This document shows positions 33,201 through 44,137 of a stretch of DNA of 64,000 bases, one piece after another. Where the stretch lies: NCBI GenBank assembly GCA_030407315.1, contig JALQPE010000613.1, positions 1 to 64,000 on the forward strand. Reading direction: 5' to 3'. Source of the DNA: Asparagopsis taxiformis. Its lineage: Eukaryota; Rhodophyta; Florideophyceae; Bonnemaisoniales; Bonnemaisoniaceae. The position numbers and the translations under genes are program-made. Positions within the stretch are counted from its first letter, which is position 1, and each line of letters starts with the position of its first letter. The notes below the pieces were generated by a model that was given only the letters and a program-made list of their open reading frames with translations, did not search any database and was not told where the DNA came from.

Positions 33201-36200
33201 GGTCTGGCTGGTGGAAAAGCTACACGGAAAAAAGAGCTGAGGAACACTCTAGAATCCTTTTCGTTGATGGCGGTGTACGATTCTCTGATGATAGAATAAG
33301 AGCAGTTGTGCAAGCATCATTTGCTGCAAATGGTATACCTTTCAACTTCATCCAGTACAGGCACTATCAAGCAGCAATGGCAGAGCGGTTTCTGTCATCA
33401 AGATTCGTTCGATCTTTGTATGAATCTGATGACAGTATTGATTATCCAAGCACAGATCAATACCATGATCAATGTTCAATCTTGCATGATCAGGCCGGTC
33501 ACTCAGCAGAGACGGTGAGTAAGACTTATGGAACTGGGGCACATACCATGAAAGGTATCAGTACTCATCAGCTCGCTATGTTCCGAGAGGCTTCAATCGC
33601 ATGGCAAAGGCTCCTTGCTAGAAGCCTGCATGAAGATAATGGGAATAAAGCAAGAAAACGGAGCCCATGGGAGGAGGATTCTGAACGTCCGTTGGAAAAA
33701 CAAGCGAGAGAACATGCGACAAAAACTATGCTCCTGCCGTTAACGAACCAGCCGGCTTCTGGTTTCACAGAACAAAATTTACGGAAAATTCTTTCAGAAG
33801 AAATTCAGGCTTCTTTAGCAACAGCTCTTCCTCGCAAAGCAGGCGAAGGTGGCATTATGCAAGTAGAGCCGGCAAATGGCGCAGAACCTAAACTCTCAAC
33901 CGAAAAGAACGGATCATACCATGCTCATCCTGGAGGATTATCCGGAACGAAAAGGAAATTTACCTATGAGAATCCAGGCGAAACACTGATTGTAAATCAG
34001 CTGCCTCAAGCAGGCAAAGAGCATAGTAACTCATCAGCAAATATTTTCATTGGAAGGCGCTGTAGGGTTTTGCGGAGGAAAAATGTTGTTCTTGATTGGA
34101 AACGAATACTCCCAGATCTGCGTTCTATGAGACAGGATACAGAGTCTCAATTCAAGAGCGTTACCCAGCTGGAAGGAATTGCAGAGGCTTTGGACATGAA
34201 AGAAGATTTCATAGCTGTTATGCCTACGGGTTCCGGTAAGTCTGATATTTTCCTTCTCCCTTCTTTTATCGAGACTGGAAAAAGGACTACAATTGTTATT
34301 GTACCATTGGTGTCATTAATGATGGATCTGAAGACCCGATGTGAGGAATATGGAATAACGGCTGGAACTTGGGCGTCTAGGGAAACTGCAGATCTACAAC
34401 TTCTGATTATATCTGTGGAACATACTGCCCTTCGAGAATATAGTATTCTTGTCGGGGAGATGGCCAATGCTGGCCGACTCTCAAGAATAGTCGTGGATGA
34501 AGCGCACCTCACGATTCTATGGTCTTCTTTCCGAGAGCCACTGGAAAGTCTTTCTACTAACTTGTGCCCGACACCGTTCCCAATTCAAAAAATTTTGCTC
34601 AGCGCAACTGTTCCACCGTCCCAAGAGGAGAGCTTGGCAAGAGCACATGGATTATGAAACTTTGCTGTCTTAAGAGCACCGACAGTGAGGTCAAATCTTT
34701 CCTATAGAGTTGTACTTTCCATTCGAGAAAATTTTGTTTCCGAGTCAAACTCACTCATGAAGAACAGTATAGAAGTTATTCATCAAGAATTTGAGCGTTT
34801 CAAAAGAGTGAATGTGGAAGGCAATTTGGGGAGCAATACGACCACTGATATACTTCGAAACCAGATGCTAGTCTATTGTCCGACGCGAGGTATGGTTCAA
34901 GAGCTTGTTGCTCTTTTGCGTGAGGAAGACTGGCTGGAAGAAAATTGCTTGCTTCAGTATCATGCTGGCATGACAGAAACAGAGAGAAGTAGTGTCCAGA
35001 TGCACTGGAATAACTACAAAAATGGAATCTTGTTGGATGGCGTTACGAGCTGTCAGATTGTGATTGCAACAAGTGCCTTTGGGACAGGTATTGACTCTCC
35101 AATCGTTCGTAGTGTGATTCATGTAGCGTACGCTCGCAGCATCATGGAGTACGTTCAAGAAAGTGGACGTGCTGGAAGGGATGGCAAAGTTGCTAGGTGC
35201 ACAGTTGCGTACAGTAGGCGATTCTCTGACGGCAATTTGGATTATATCCGAAAGAATGTACCGGATTTATTGCAGGGGACGTTGAATGCAAGGGAAAAGC
35301 GATTAACAGGCAGTAATAATGACAACGAGAAGCACTTCAGATCATTTCAAGCTTATGCAGAACAGACTACATGCTGCAGGAGACAAGTTCTTTTCGGTTA
35401 CATGGATAATGAAAGGCCAGAACCATGCATGTTTCGTTGCTCAAGGGAGGATATGTGGTGTGATGTGTGCGCTAATGTAGACTTGAAACAGTCTATGTTT
35501 TCTCCTCCGGTGGAACAAGCATGTAATGCATCGCAGATTCCAAACAGTCACATCAAGGAAAAAACGAATCCTGCTTCACTCTCCTCACCAATGTTTCCAA
35601 AAAAGGGCTTAGTCGAAGATGAAAACGAGACTAAACCCTGCCATGTTCAGCAGAGCAATACTTTACAAATATCAATTCCAGGATCTTCCCAAGGAGGTGA
35701 ATGTATTTCTGGAAGTTATGAAATGAATCCAACAACGACGATTCTTAACTGTGCTGAGGCTGCTTCTTGTCTTGAGGTGACAAGAAACATTGTTGAGCGC
35801 TGTAGACTAAAATGTAGTCGACTTCTGAATAACTGCATGCTATGTTTTGCCGAAAAAGGAAACATACATGAGCACCAAAGGACATCGAGCTGTCTTCAAT
35901 TTAAGTGCCTTCGTTGTTTCCAGGATGGTCATGACTACGACAAATGTCCAATCTTTTCTGTGAGTGGTGCGGTTGGTAAGATTACCGCCAAGGAAAGTGC
36001 ATGCTATGCGTGTGGACTTCGAATGCTCAAAGGGAAAAACCTTCACGAGCGCTTCGAATATGGTTCAACGAAGAGGTGCCCTTGGTTTTATGGTATTCAA
36101 TTCGCTCTCACCAAGCTATGCGATCCTAGTTCTCAAGCCATTTTGAAACGTCATCTGGAATCTACAGCTGGGAGGTCCGCGTGTGATTGGCTAGAAGAAT

Positions 36201-36322
36201 ACCTCATGAAAGCTCCAATACGCACTTCACTCTACTGTTGGCTTGTCAGTATGGAACCTTCTGGTGAGAACCTAAACTTGATGATAGCGATTGATTTCTT
36301 CCTTCCGCACAACCTATCTTGA
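30235..36322 (+). pseudogene. TLH2: second telomere-linked C2H2/recombinase/RecQ helicase gene, broken
   Basis: Collinear with TLH1 from N- to C-terminus. The N-terminal fingers (CNQHQSGF...HLREKHG; CNTCSFC...HMHLRHG) lie in 30235-31467. After a frameshift near 31440-31460 the frame runs 31431-32171. About 0.8 kb of foreign DNA then replaces ~130 codons. Homology resumes at 32956 with GGGTARATEI. A frameshift near 33235 follows, then YRHYQAAM and GHSAETVSKTY (recombinase-like residues, same 9-residue His-Tyr spacing), TGSGKS and DEAH. A TGA stop at ~34656 follows RAHGL, then FGTGIDSP, QESGRAGRDG and the CCHC knuckle CLRCFQDGHDYDKC. It ends at the same point as TLH1. Five lesions make it a pseudogene, yet most domains are well preserved. 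Confidence 0.9.
32150..32950. mobile_element. ~0.8 kb insertion in TLH2, possible solo LTR or MITE
   Basis: Sequence absent from TLH1 that interrupts the TLH2 frame. It starts near TGTCAGGG and ends near CACTACA, so TGT...ACA ends are possible. It contains a TATA-like TCTATATAAAC (~32834) followed by a CT-rich stretch, and many CTTACA/TGTAAG motifs, including the near-palindrome TGTAAGCTTACA. I found no clear target-site duplication, and ~130 codons of TLH2 are missing at the site. A solo LTR is the best guess. Confidence 0.5.
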
Positions 36323-36324
36323 AG

Positions 36325-36760
36325 CATCTAGAAACCCAAAAATACTTTCACTCTCATCCGTTATCACTTCTCTTGAACGGAAATAAATAAGGATAACAAT
36401 TGCAAGTATATGAGAAGAAACATAAATAGGCTGATGGCAGCCATAAGGGCTCCATCGCAGGACAAAGCAGAGTTGTCTCAAGTCTTAGCCGACTAAGACT
36501 TGAAAAATGGGTTTCTTTATCTTCATTGTCGGTGGTTGACGAATATGCCGGTCGATCAAGATTTGTGAGCGAGTGCCAGACAATTCCGTTCTGGGCACAT
36601 GTGACACCCACACCACAGGTTCTCATCACACACCACGGATACCAGCTATCCCCCGCTCTAGGGTGAGCCTGTTTACTGGGATACATCCGTTCAAGATGCA
36701 TCAAGACTGGAATCGATTGCCAACACTCACAGTGTGCAAGTTGCCGAGAATAAATGTTGC
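36325..36760. other. Gene-free spacer after TLH2
   Basis: No supported gene. The minus-strand 116-codon ORF (36354-36704) and its + counterpart show no recognisable motif. Confidence 0.4.
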
Positions 36761-36774
36761 ATGCGCAATTCGTC

Positions 36775-37080
36775 TGTGTTCTCGGAAATGGACGCGGACG
36801 TCCACAACCTCTAGTACACCTAGTATTACTAGGCGGACGTCCATGTTCTCCAGTATTTTTGGATGTCCGCGCCTAGAGCCGGACGTCCATGTGGTCCAGT
36901 ACGTCTAGTATTACTAGGACGACATTCATCGGTTCTAGTACCACGGATGTCACCCTTGGGATGGACTTCCATCATGTCTATGTCCACCTAGGACGGGCGC
37001 CGGTTCAGAAATTCAAAAATTTCGAGCCCAGAAATTTCTGCCGCCGTGCTCGACTTGGATGTCCGCATCCATCACGGCGA
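36775..37080. repeat. GGACGTCC-rich repeat segment
   Basis: Repeated GGACGTCCA and 'ctagtattactagg' units. The piece TTCTCGGAAATGGACGCGGACGTCC (in parts) is shared, inverted, with 26420-26570 (TTGGACGCGGACGTTC and related). It is an outlier of the larger array at 38.3-41.3 kb. Confidence 0.7.
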
Positions 37081-37129
37081 CCACTCTATTTTTCCTTGTC
37101 GGTCGACTCCAATTTTGTCTTTAATTTTT

Positions 37130-38060
37130 TCATCCTCTCGCTCACACCCCCTTCCAGTTGGTGCTCACCTCCCCCGTACTGTACCTCAAACACCCCCAAT
37201 ACCACTCTAGCACGCATTTTCAGCTACCTATCCCCGCTTCCACGGTGCACACCTCCATTCCATACCTACTTTTCTGCTCTACCGTACAGATTTCGTATAG
37301 CCAGTCCTCATACTACCTCAGAATAAGGAAAAACACCCCCTATCCCCTTGACCATGCTCTCCCCCATCACCTTTGAAACGTATTGTTCTTCAATACCCTC
37401 TCTCCTCTACCTTCAACCCCTCTCCTTCGCCCTCTCCACAAACTTCCCCTGCAGCTTACTCTTCGAAAACCTCTCACTCCCCATCCCGTACCCTACCTGC
37501 TCCACCCCTCCCTCCCTCAGCTGCTCCATGCCCCCACGCCATCCGCATCTTCGATACCGTATACACCACCACCACCGGCCCACACTCCCGCTCCCCCGCC
37601 GTCTCCCCAGAAACCTCCCCGCTCTGAACCACATATCAACCCCCCACTTCGCACCCATCCTCCCACTCCCCTCCCTCCCCAAATACAATAACCCCCTTCT
37701 TCTCCATCACATCCCCACTCACCACAGCCAGAACAGACGCCACCCCCCCTTCCCGCCTCTTTCTCCTCACTTTTCTAAAACCCCCCTCCTCTCGGGGCCT
37801 TCAACCGCACCCTCCTACGGTCCCACCTAAACACCTCCGCCCTCACTACCCCAACACCACGCAGCGTCTCCCCAATCCCCATCATATGCTCGTCGGCACT
37901 CCTCTCCGAATCACACTCCAATCTAAACCCGCACTCCGTACATTTCCACCTCCCCCTGTACCATCCCAGGATTCCATCCACCCCCACAGAACACATCCTC
38001 ATACCACAGAAGAATTTTCTTCCTCTCATACCTCATCCTTAAAACCTCCATCTCCTCCAT
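37130..38060 (-). other. Pyrimidine-rich tract with a possible decayed zinc-finger ORF
   Basis: The + strand is strikingly CT-rich (long CCCCTCC runs), so most ORFs here are compositional artefacts. On the minus strand, 37775-38029 encodes WKCTECGFRLECDSERSADEH, which has a CX2C...H pattern that could be a zinc-binding site. I cannot identify a gene. Confidence 0.3.
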
Positions 38061-38344
38061 GTAAATTTCGATGTAAGTATTTTCTCTACTATGCAATCTC
38101 AAACATGTATGAACGTATGCCTTTTCGCTTTGTCACCCTTGAATATTGGTACTCATGTATTCATAAAATAGGGCCACCCACATCCCTATCCCGTTCTGCA
38201 AGCTTTACAAACCACCAGACGCATACTCCACAACTATATAACAAACACTACTCGCTATTTCAGACGACGCGGTACACAAGTAGCGTAGTCTCAACCTTCC
38301 GTGACGCCTTCCCTCATGCGTACAAGTGCGAAACACGTCTAGAC

Positions 38345-41300
38345 GTATATCAGAAGTGAGTGCGGGAATTTTCGGCAGAGGAGATGCTGGGCCACGAAAT
38401 TGATTTTTCGGAAATTTTAGAATTTCTGGGCTGGCCAGCAATGCAATCGAGCTGGACATCCAGCAGACGTCCAGTAGTTTTCGTCGTGAGAGAGTGGGGC
38501 GGGACAATGATGAAACAAGGACCAAGACGTGTCCCTGGCGTATTGAGCCTGAAATCGACCCATCGTTAGGCGCCATTTAGCCTTACAGTTAGTGCTTACA
38601 GAAGCCAGTGATAGCCCCCGATCGGGGCGGCGGTCGGTTCCTGGGGCCGTTGTGGCCAAATGAGACACCCTGATTTGAATTAAAATTTGGGCTATTCTCA
38701 AAAACATGCACATGTGAACATGTTTTTGAGATGAGGGTGTGCCGTACGGCACAATCGACCCGCCGAAATCGATGATTTTTTACAATTTTTTTCTGCCCGA
38801 AATTTTAGAATTTCTGGGCTGGCCAGCAGTGCAATCGAGCTGGACATCCACCGGACGTCCATTTCAGGTTGGTCGTGTGCTGCTCACATCTACGCATTAC
38901 AGCAACCACGCAGGCGGGCCCACTGCTCATACGAAGTGCACGTAGTATGTGCAGCATGATGGGTGAGTAGTGTTTGTCGTGAGAAAGTGGGGTGGGGGCA
39001 TGCCGAAACAAGGACCAAAACTTCGCCCTGGCGTATTGAGCCTGAGCCTGGAATTGACCCTTCGTGGGATGTGGCTTTGCTTACAGTTGGTGCTTACAGA
39101 AGCCAGCGATGGCCCCGCTCGGGGCGTCGGCTGGCTTCTTCTGGGGCCGTTGTGGCCAAATTAGAACCAAGCCTATGTCCGGCGGACGTCCTGAATTGCT
39201 TTATTTTTGGGCTATTCTCAAAAACATGCACATGTGAACATGTTTTTGAGATGGGGGTGTGCCGTACGGCACTTTCGACCGCCCAAATCGATATAATTTT
39301 GCAATTTTTTTTCTGACTGAAATTTTAGAATTTCTGGGCTCGCCAGCAATGCAATTGAGCTGGACATTCACCGGACGTCCATTTCAGGTTGGTCGAGTAT
39401 TGCACATGGATACAGTTTTGCAGCTATTTCGCAGCCCAACATTTTAGAATTTCAGGGCTGACCAGCAATGCAACCGAGCCGAACTTCCACTGGACGTCCA
39501 TTTCAAGTTAGGCGAGTGCTGCACATTTGCTCGCATCGCAGAAACTAAGCAAGTGTTGAGAGCACCGAGATGCCATGCAGACAAGAGGGAATCGGCTGCA
39601 AACGGCTTCCCTGGTCGGCAGCTGGATGTCTGGATGTCAATCGCTGCAAGCATGGAAATCTTGCTACCGCACGGCGCATACACACTGCAGCAGCACATCA
39701 CTGACGCATGCGAAAGTTGGGTGCTGCAGCGTGTGGTTGTTTGTGTGTTGGTGTGTTTGTGTGTGTACGACGAACCTTGTGGTATCCCTAGGCGCGCACT
39801 GGTACAAAACGTTTGGACTGCCCCATCGGTCGTACTTTGACGCATTTACATGCATCGGAGAACGACCAAGGAGGTAGAGCAGCAATCGCTGTTGGCTGAG
39901 CGTCCAAATTGGAGGGCTTGGGGAAATGGTTCTATAGCAGTCATTTATAGGACGCCCACCGTTGATGACTGAGATCCACGGTGGGTTTAGTATTCATGGT
40001 GTTGTCCTGCATTGGCGGACGTCGAAGACGAGTACTTCCAGTGAGCGTCCAAGCTGAATAGTTCAGCAGAGGATTATGATGTGGATGTGAAGGCAGGGAT
40101 GAGGCCAGCAGGAACGTTTCTGCAAGATGGGCGTGAGTGGGTAAGTGAGCGGGGAGGGGCCGCTCGGGGCGCTTGGTAGCTTCTGGGGCCGTTGTGGCCA
40201 AATTAGAATCAAGCCTATGTCCGGCGGACGTCCTGAATTGCTTTATGTTTTGGGCTATTCTCAAAAACATGCACATGTGAACATGTTTTTGAGATGGGGG
40301 TGTGCCGTACGGCACTCTCGACCCCCAAATCGATACTTTTTTGCAATTTTTCCTCTACCCGAAATTTCAATATCTCTGGGCTGGGCAGCAATGAAATTGA
40401 GCCGGACGTCCATTTCAGGTTAGTCGTATATTGGGCACCTGCACACATTGCAACAATGAAGCAGGCTATTATGGCACGGAGCTACCGTACCGACAACAGG
40501 CCATCGGATGCGAGAGGCTATCCTGGTCGGCAGCCGGATGGCAATGGCTGCACCCATTGTCATCATGCTATTGCACGGAGCGCACACACTGCAGCACGGT
40601 ACTGACGTTCGCGTCAGTGGCGTGGCGTGCGAGCCGTACGTTTTTGTATGTGTGTGTCTGTCAGCTGCTGCACATTGAAGTACTTCCCAGGTGTACCACT
40701 GGTCAACAACGTTTTGAACTGTCACCTCAGTCATACTCCGACGCATGTACATGCAACGGAGAACGAATGAGATAGCAGAGCAGCAACCAATGCTGGCTGG
40801 ATGTCCAAATTGTCGGTGGACTCGAGGGCAATAGTAGCAGACATTCATCGAAGTCCACCACTGATGGGTGAGCTCCGCGATAGGTGTAGTTGTCGTGGTA
40901 TTGTTCTACAATTGTGGAAGTCGAAGACGACGAGCACATCCACTGGACGTCCAGGTTGACCAGCTGAGCGGAGGAGTATGATGTGGAGGTGAAGGCATTG
41001 GTGAGGCTGACTGGAACGGTTAAAAAGTATGGGCGTGAGCGGGGGAGGGAGGAACTCAGGGCCGCTCGGGGCACTGGATGGCTTCTGGGGCCGTTGTGGC
41101 CAAATTAGGCGACCTGAATTGCTTTATTTTTTGGGCTATTCTCAAAAACATGCACAAGTGAACATGTTTTTGAGATGGGGGTGTGCCGTACGGCACAATG
41201 GACCGCCGAAATCGATGTTTTTTTGTAATTTTTTCTGCCAGAAATTTTAGAATTTCTGAGATGGTAACTAATGCAATCGAGTCAGTCAGGGTGAGAAGAT
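38345..41300. repeat. Tandem array of ~0.5-1 kb units with GGACGTCC and a CTCAAAAACATG hairpin
   Basis: Four or five diverged units share a set order. It is GAAATTTTAGAATTTCTGGGC, 'ccagcaatgcaatcgagctggac', GGACGTCCATTTCAGGTTGG, a GGGGCCGTTGTGGCCAAAT segment, GGCGGACGTCCTGAATTGC, then a hairpin with arms CTCAAAAACATG and CATGTTTTTGAG, and GTGCCGTACGGCAC. Hairpins lie at 38697-38730, 39217-39250, 40260-40293 and 41141-41174. Two longer units (39540-39960 and 40440-40850) also carry a second shared block around 'tacatgca(t/a)cggagaacga'. ORFs inside differ between units and are not genes. Confidence 0.85.
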
Positions 41301-41309
41301 GACGTTTCA

Positions 41310-42200
41310 CGGCGAGATGCTGTGAGGAATAAGTTGTTTCGGAAGGCGGACGTTGAGATTGTACCCATGCATCGTTCGCATTTCCTCAAGGTTGGTGGAA
41401 GGGAGAAGGGTACGCTATGATGCGCCGTTCTGTTAAAAGGCAAATTTGGAGCAGTTCTAGAAAATCAAGGGCTCCAAACCGTTTAGAAAAACACGAAGTA
41501 GGACGTTTAGGAAGATTTCTCCAATGCCGCACAGACCAAAAGAGAATGCAATGCAGGCAGGTGACAAGTGAGTGGTTCAATTCTTTATTCTCGATCGATA
41601 GAGAAGACTATGCTCGGCATGTGGCGGCTTTAAAACAAATGGTCTATGCGAGGGTGTAAAAGTTGGCAGGATTGTAAGCTTGTAATGCTCAATTTTATTT
41701 AAATGATGTGTAAGCGACAGAGGTTCTCCAGGCTCAGTTTAGTCACTTGTTGATCGCCACTGACCAGCAGTGTAGCCGGCGATAAATTGCATGTGTTTCT
41801 TTCAAGCATGTGAGACTTGAGAATTCAACGCTTGAATTGTGTGATTTGCATGGTTGGTGCAAAGAGATCAGTCCATCGACGGCACAGCGAAAACGAGTCC
41901 TGGATTGTCAGAAATGGCGCTATGGTCAATTGTAAAATGCCAAGTACATGTTCCTAGCATCAGTAATCGCGTGGATAACGCACCTGAGGTCGGCATCTAC
42001 TGTCAGTTTTGATCCTGCCAAGCTAAGTCAACGAAGGTGCTTCAACATGTGCATATTCAAGTCTGTTCTCGGAGGTACAGCAGGGAAACATTGTTCTGTC
42101 TTGCAATTTTATTCTCAGCCCTGCTAATCACAGCCGCCCCTCACAAATTTTCTAGCTTTGTTGGCGGCAAATTCTCTTCCGGCGTCAACAAGGTACGAGG
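41310..42200. other. Gene-free spacer
   Basis: Contains an 80-codon + ORF (41417-41659) rich in Arg with no recognisable motif. Otherwise nothing supported. Confidence 0.4.
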
Positions 42201-42208
42201 CGATCAAA

Positions 42209-42980
42209 ATGTCTTCACAATCTCCCGTGAAGTTTGGCAGTCTCTCTGAAGCATCCATTCCGCGAGAATTCCTCAATTGGCTTGAACCCGTTCCTAGTTC
42301 TGTCTGCGAAGTCGTCGCATAAAGAGATATAGAAAAAGCTCTTTGTTTCGCAAAGGCTAGAATCATCCCGCGTACATGTACATACAGGCAGCTTCTTGAG
42401 GAGCCTATTGATGCTGTTCACATCCTGCTTCCGACCAGTCTAACCACAGATTGAGCTATCCGGTGAGCAAAGGCGGGAAAGCACATCATTGTGGACAAGC
42501 CTCTCAATTGCGCCAAGGACGTCCAGTCCATCATTGATGCTTGCCGCGATTCTGGCGTGTTTTTTCTGGATGGGACGCAAGTCCTGCACTCGTTACGCGC
42601 TGGGATCATCCGAGACGTCATCAAGTCTCACGAGCTGGGAGATGTACTTCAGTTGAATACGACATTTCCCCTCCGAATTCCAGATTTCAAGAATGATATC
42701 AGATCCAATCCACACCTGGAACCACAGGGCAGTAAGGGAGATCTCTGATGGTACACTTCACGAGCCGCCGTTAATTATCTGGTTGTGGAGTCGCCTCGAA
42801 GAAATTATCAGTGACATGCAAGGAGACGATGGATTCGGAATTGGCGGGAGTTCTCAATGCTGCACATGCATTTTGAATTTGGTGACTACGAAGAGAACAA
42901 AATTATGATGTCTTTTGATGTCGATTTCAGAGGTCCGCTCCGCCAGTACACAGAGATTGTTTCTCAGCGATTTGTTGACA
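42209..42980 (+). pseudogene. Gfo/Idh/MocA-family oxidoreductase pseudogene
   Basis: From ATG 42209 one frame stays homologous for ~255 codons despite several in-frame stops. Readable blocks are SEASIPREFLNWL, VCEVVA-stop-RDIEKALCFAKA, IDAVHILLPTSLTTD-stop-AIR-stop-AKAGKH, IIVDKPL (usually EKP in the family), IIDACRDSGVFFLDGTQVLH, DIRSNPHLEPQGSKGDL-stop-WY and FEFGDYEENKIMMSFDVDF. This order (Rossmann fold, EKP-like motif, C-terminal sheet domain) is typical of NAD(P)-dependent dehydrogenases of this family. At least five stops (one TAA, four TGA) and a missing C-terminus make it non-functional. At least one stop replaces an expected Trp, consistent with TGG to TGA. Confidence 0.85.
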
Positions 42981-42989
42981 TGGGTGGTT

Positions 42990-43440
42990 GGTTAATGGGA
43001 AAATAGGCAGTGGTGCTGACGAGGCAGGGATATGAAGTGCGGTGTAGGATACTGGGTTAAACAGACGTGTGAGTACTGATGGTGCGTGACTTGCAGAAGA
43101 GAAGGGGAGTACGATAAGAGGGAAGACGCGTGGATGGAAGGGTGGAAGCGATTGAAGGATGTGGAAGGGGAAACGGAATGTTGGTTAGTGGAGTGAAACG
43201 GTTGTGGAGAGGGAAAGCGAAAGAAATGGATGCCAAGAGCGCAGTTGTGGTCAGGTGCTGCAGATTCGGGTTTATGTTTGGGTTCATGTGCGCGTCTGGC
43301 ACAGCGTGTAGTTCGTGTTCAGTACGCAGATTCGCAGATCTCGTCGCGACCAGTGAGTGGGTTGTGTATGAAACGATTCACCAATCGCTGATGTTTGATA
43401 AATTTTAAGTAGAGGACAGTTAGTCGTAAGAAATACACTA
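42990..43440. other. Gene-free spacer before element 2
   Basis: Unique sequence with short ORFs only (43130-43408 +, 43057-43302 -), none recognisable. Confidence 0.4.
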
Positions 43441-43455
43441 CTGAGTTTGAGATCA

Positions 43456-43820
43456 AAAAATGTAGTAAATTTACTGCCTGAGGCAGTAAAAATCACTGCC
43501 TGAGCAATGTAGTGCCTGAGGCAGTAAAATTACTATTTTAATTTTTTCAGTTCTAGTGCCGTAGGCAGTAAAATACAAAATTTCCTGGCAGTACGCTATG
43601 TAGCAGAATTCAGTACTGTACGATAGCAAATTCTAGTAATTTTTGCTGGTACCACAGGGCAGTAGTGCAATGCAGTGATTTTTGATGATTTCTGCAATGG
43701 AATGTACTGCCGTACAGTACTGCCCTGGCAAATGACCTGGCATTAGAATCAGGCAGTAAAATATACTGGCTCCAGCAGTGAATTGTACTGCCTGCAAGTA
43801 CTGCCTTGATAGTAATTGGT
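43456..43820. repeat. Left array of element 2 (GGCAGTA palindromes)
   Basis: Repeated GCCTGAGGCAGTAAA and TACTGCC motifs, often back to back (for example TACTGCCTGAGGCAGTA). They share the CAGTA core with the element 1 arrays. Confidence 0.8.
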
Positions 43821-44137
43821 GATTGGTATTTTCTGAGATTCAATATTGCAATAGTTGTCCAGGATAGGGTCGTTGTGCAATGTGTTCGCATGTGAGTTCA
43901 AGTAGAGAAGAGAGGAAACTATTCTGAAGCTACTAGTAGTGAGAAGTGTAGAGGATGCATGGTCACATGGAAATGACCGTTACAAAAAAGGTAGGAGAAA
44001 ATCGGTCGTTTTAAGAGGATATGAATAGAGTAGGTGGCATTATTTGTTACTATTGTTAGCAATTAGCATTCTCGTTGTACGGAAAGCGTTGAGAGGGACA
44101 CACTGTGATTGGAACGAGAGGCGAAGTTTGACAGAAG

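Noticed and set aside
37130..37830. Long Pro/Ser-rich + strand ORFs
   Set aside because: The strand is extremely CT-rich, which removes stops in several frames; no conserved motif.
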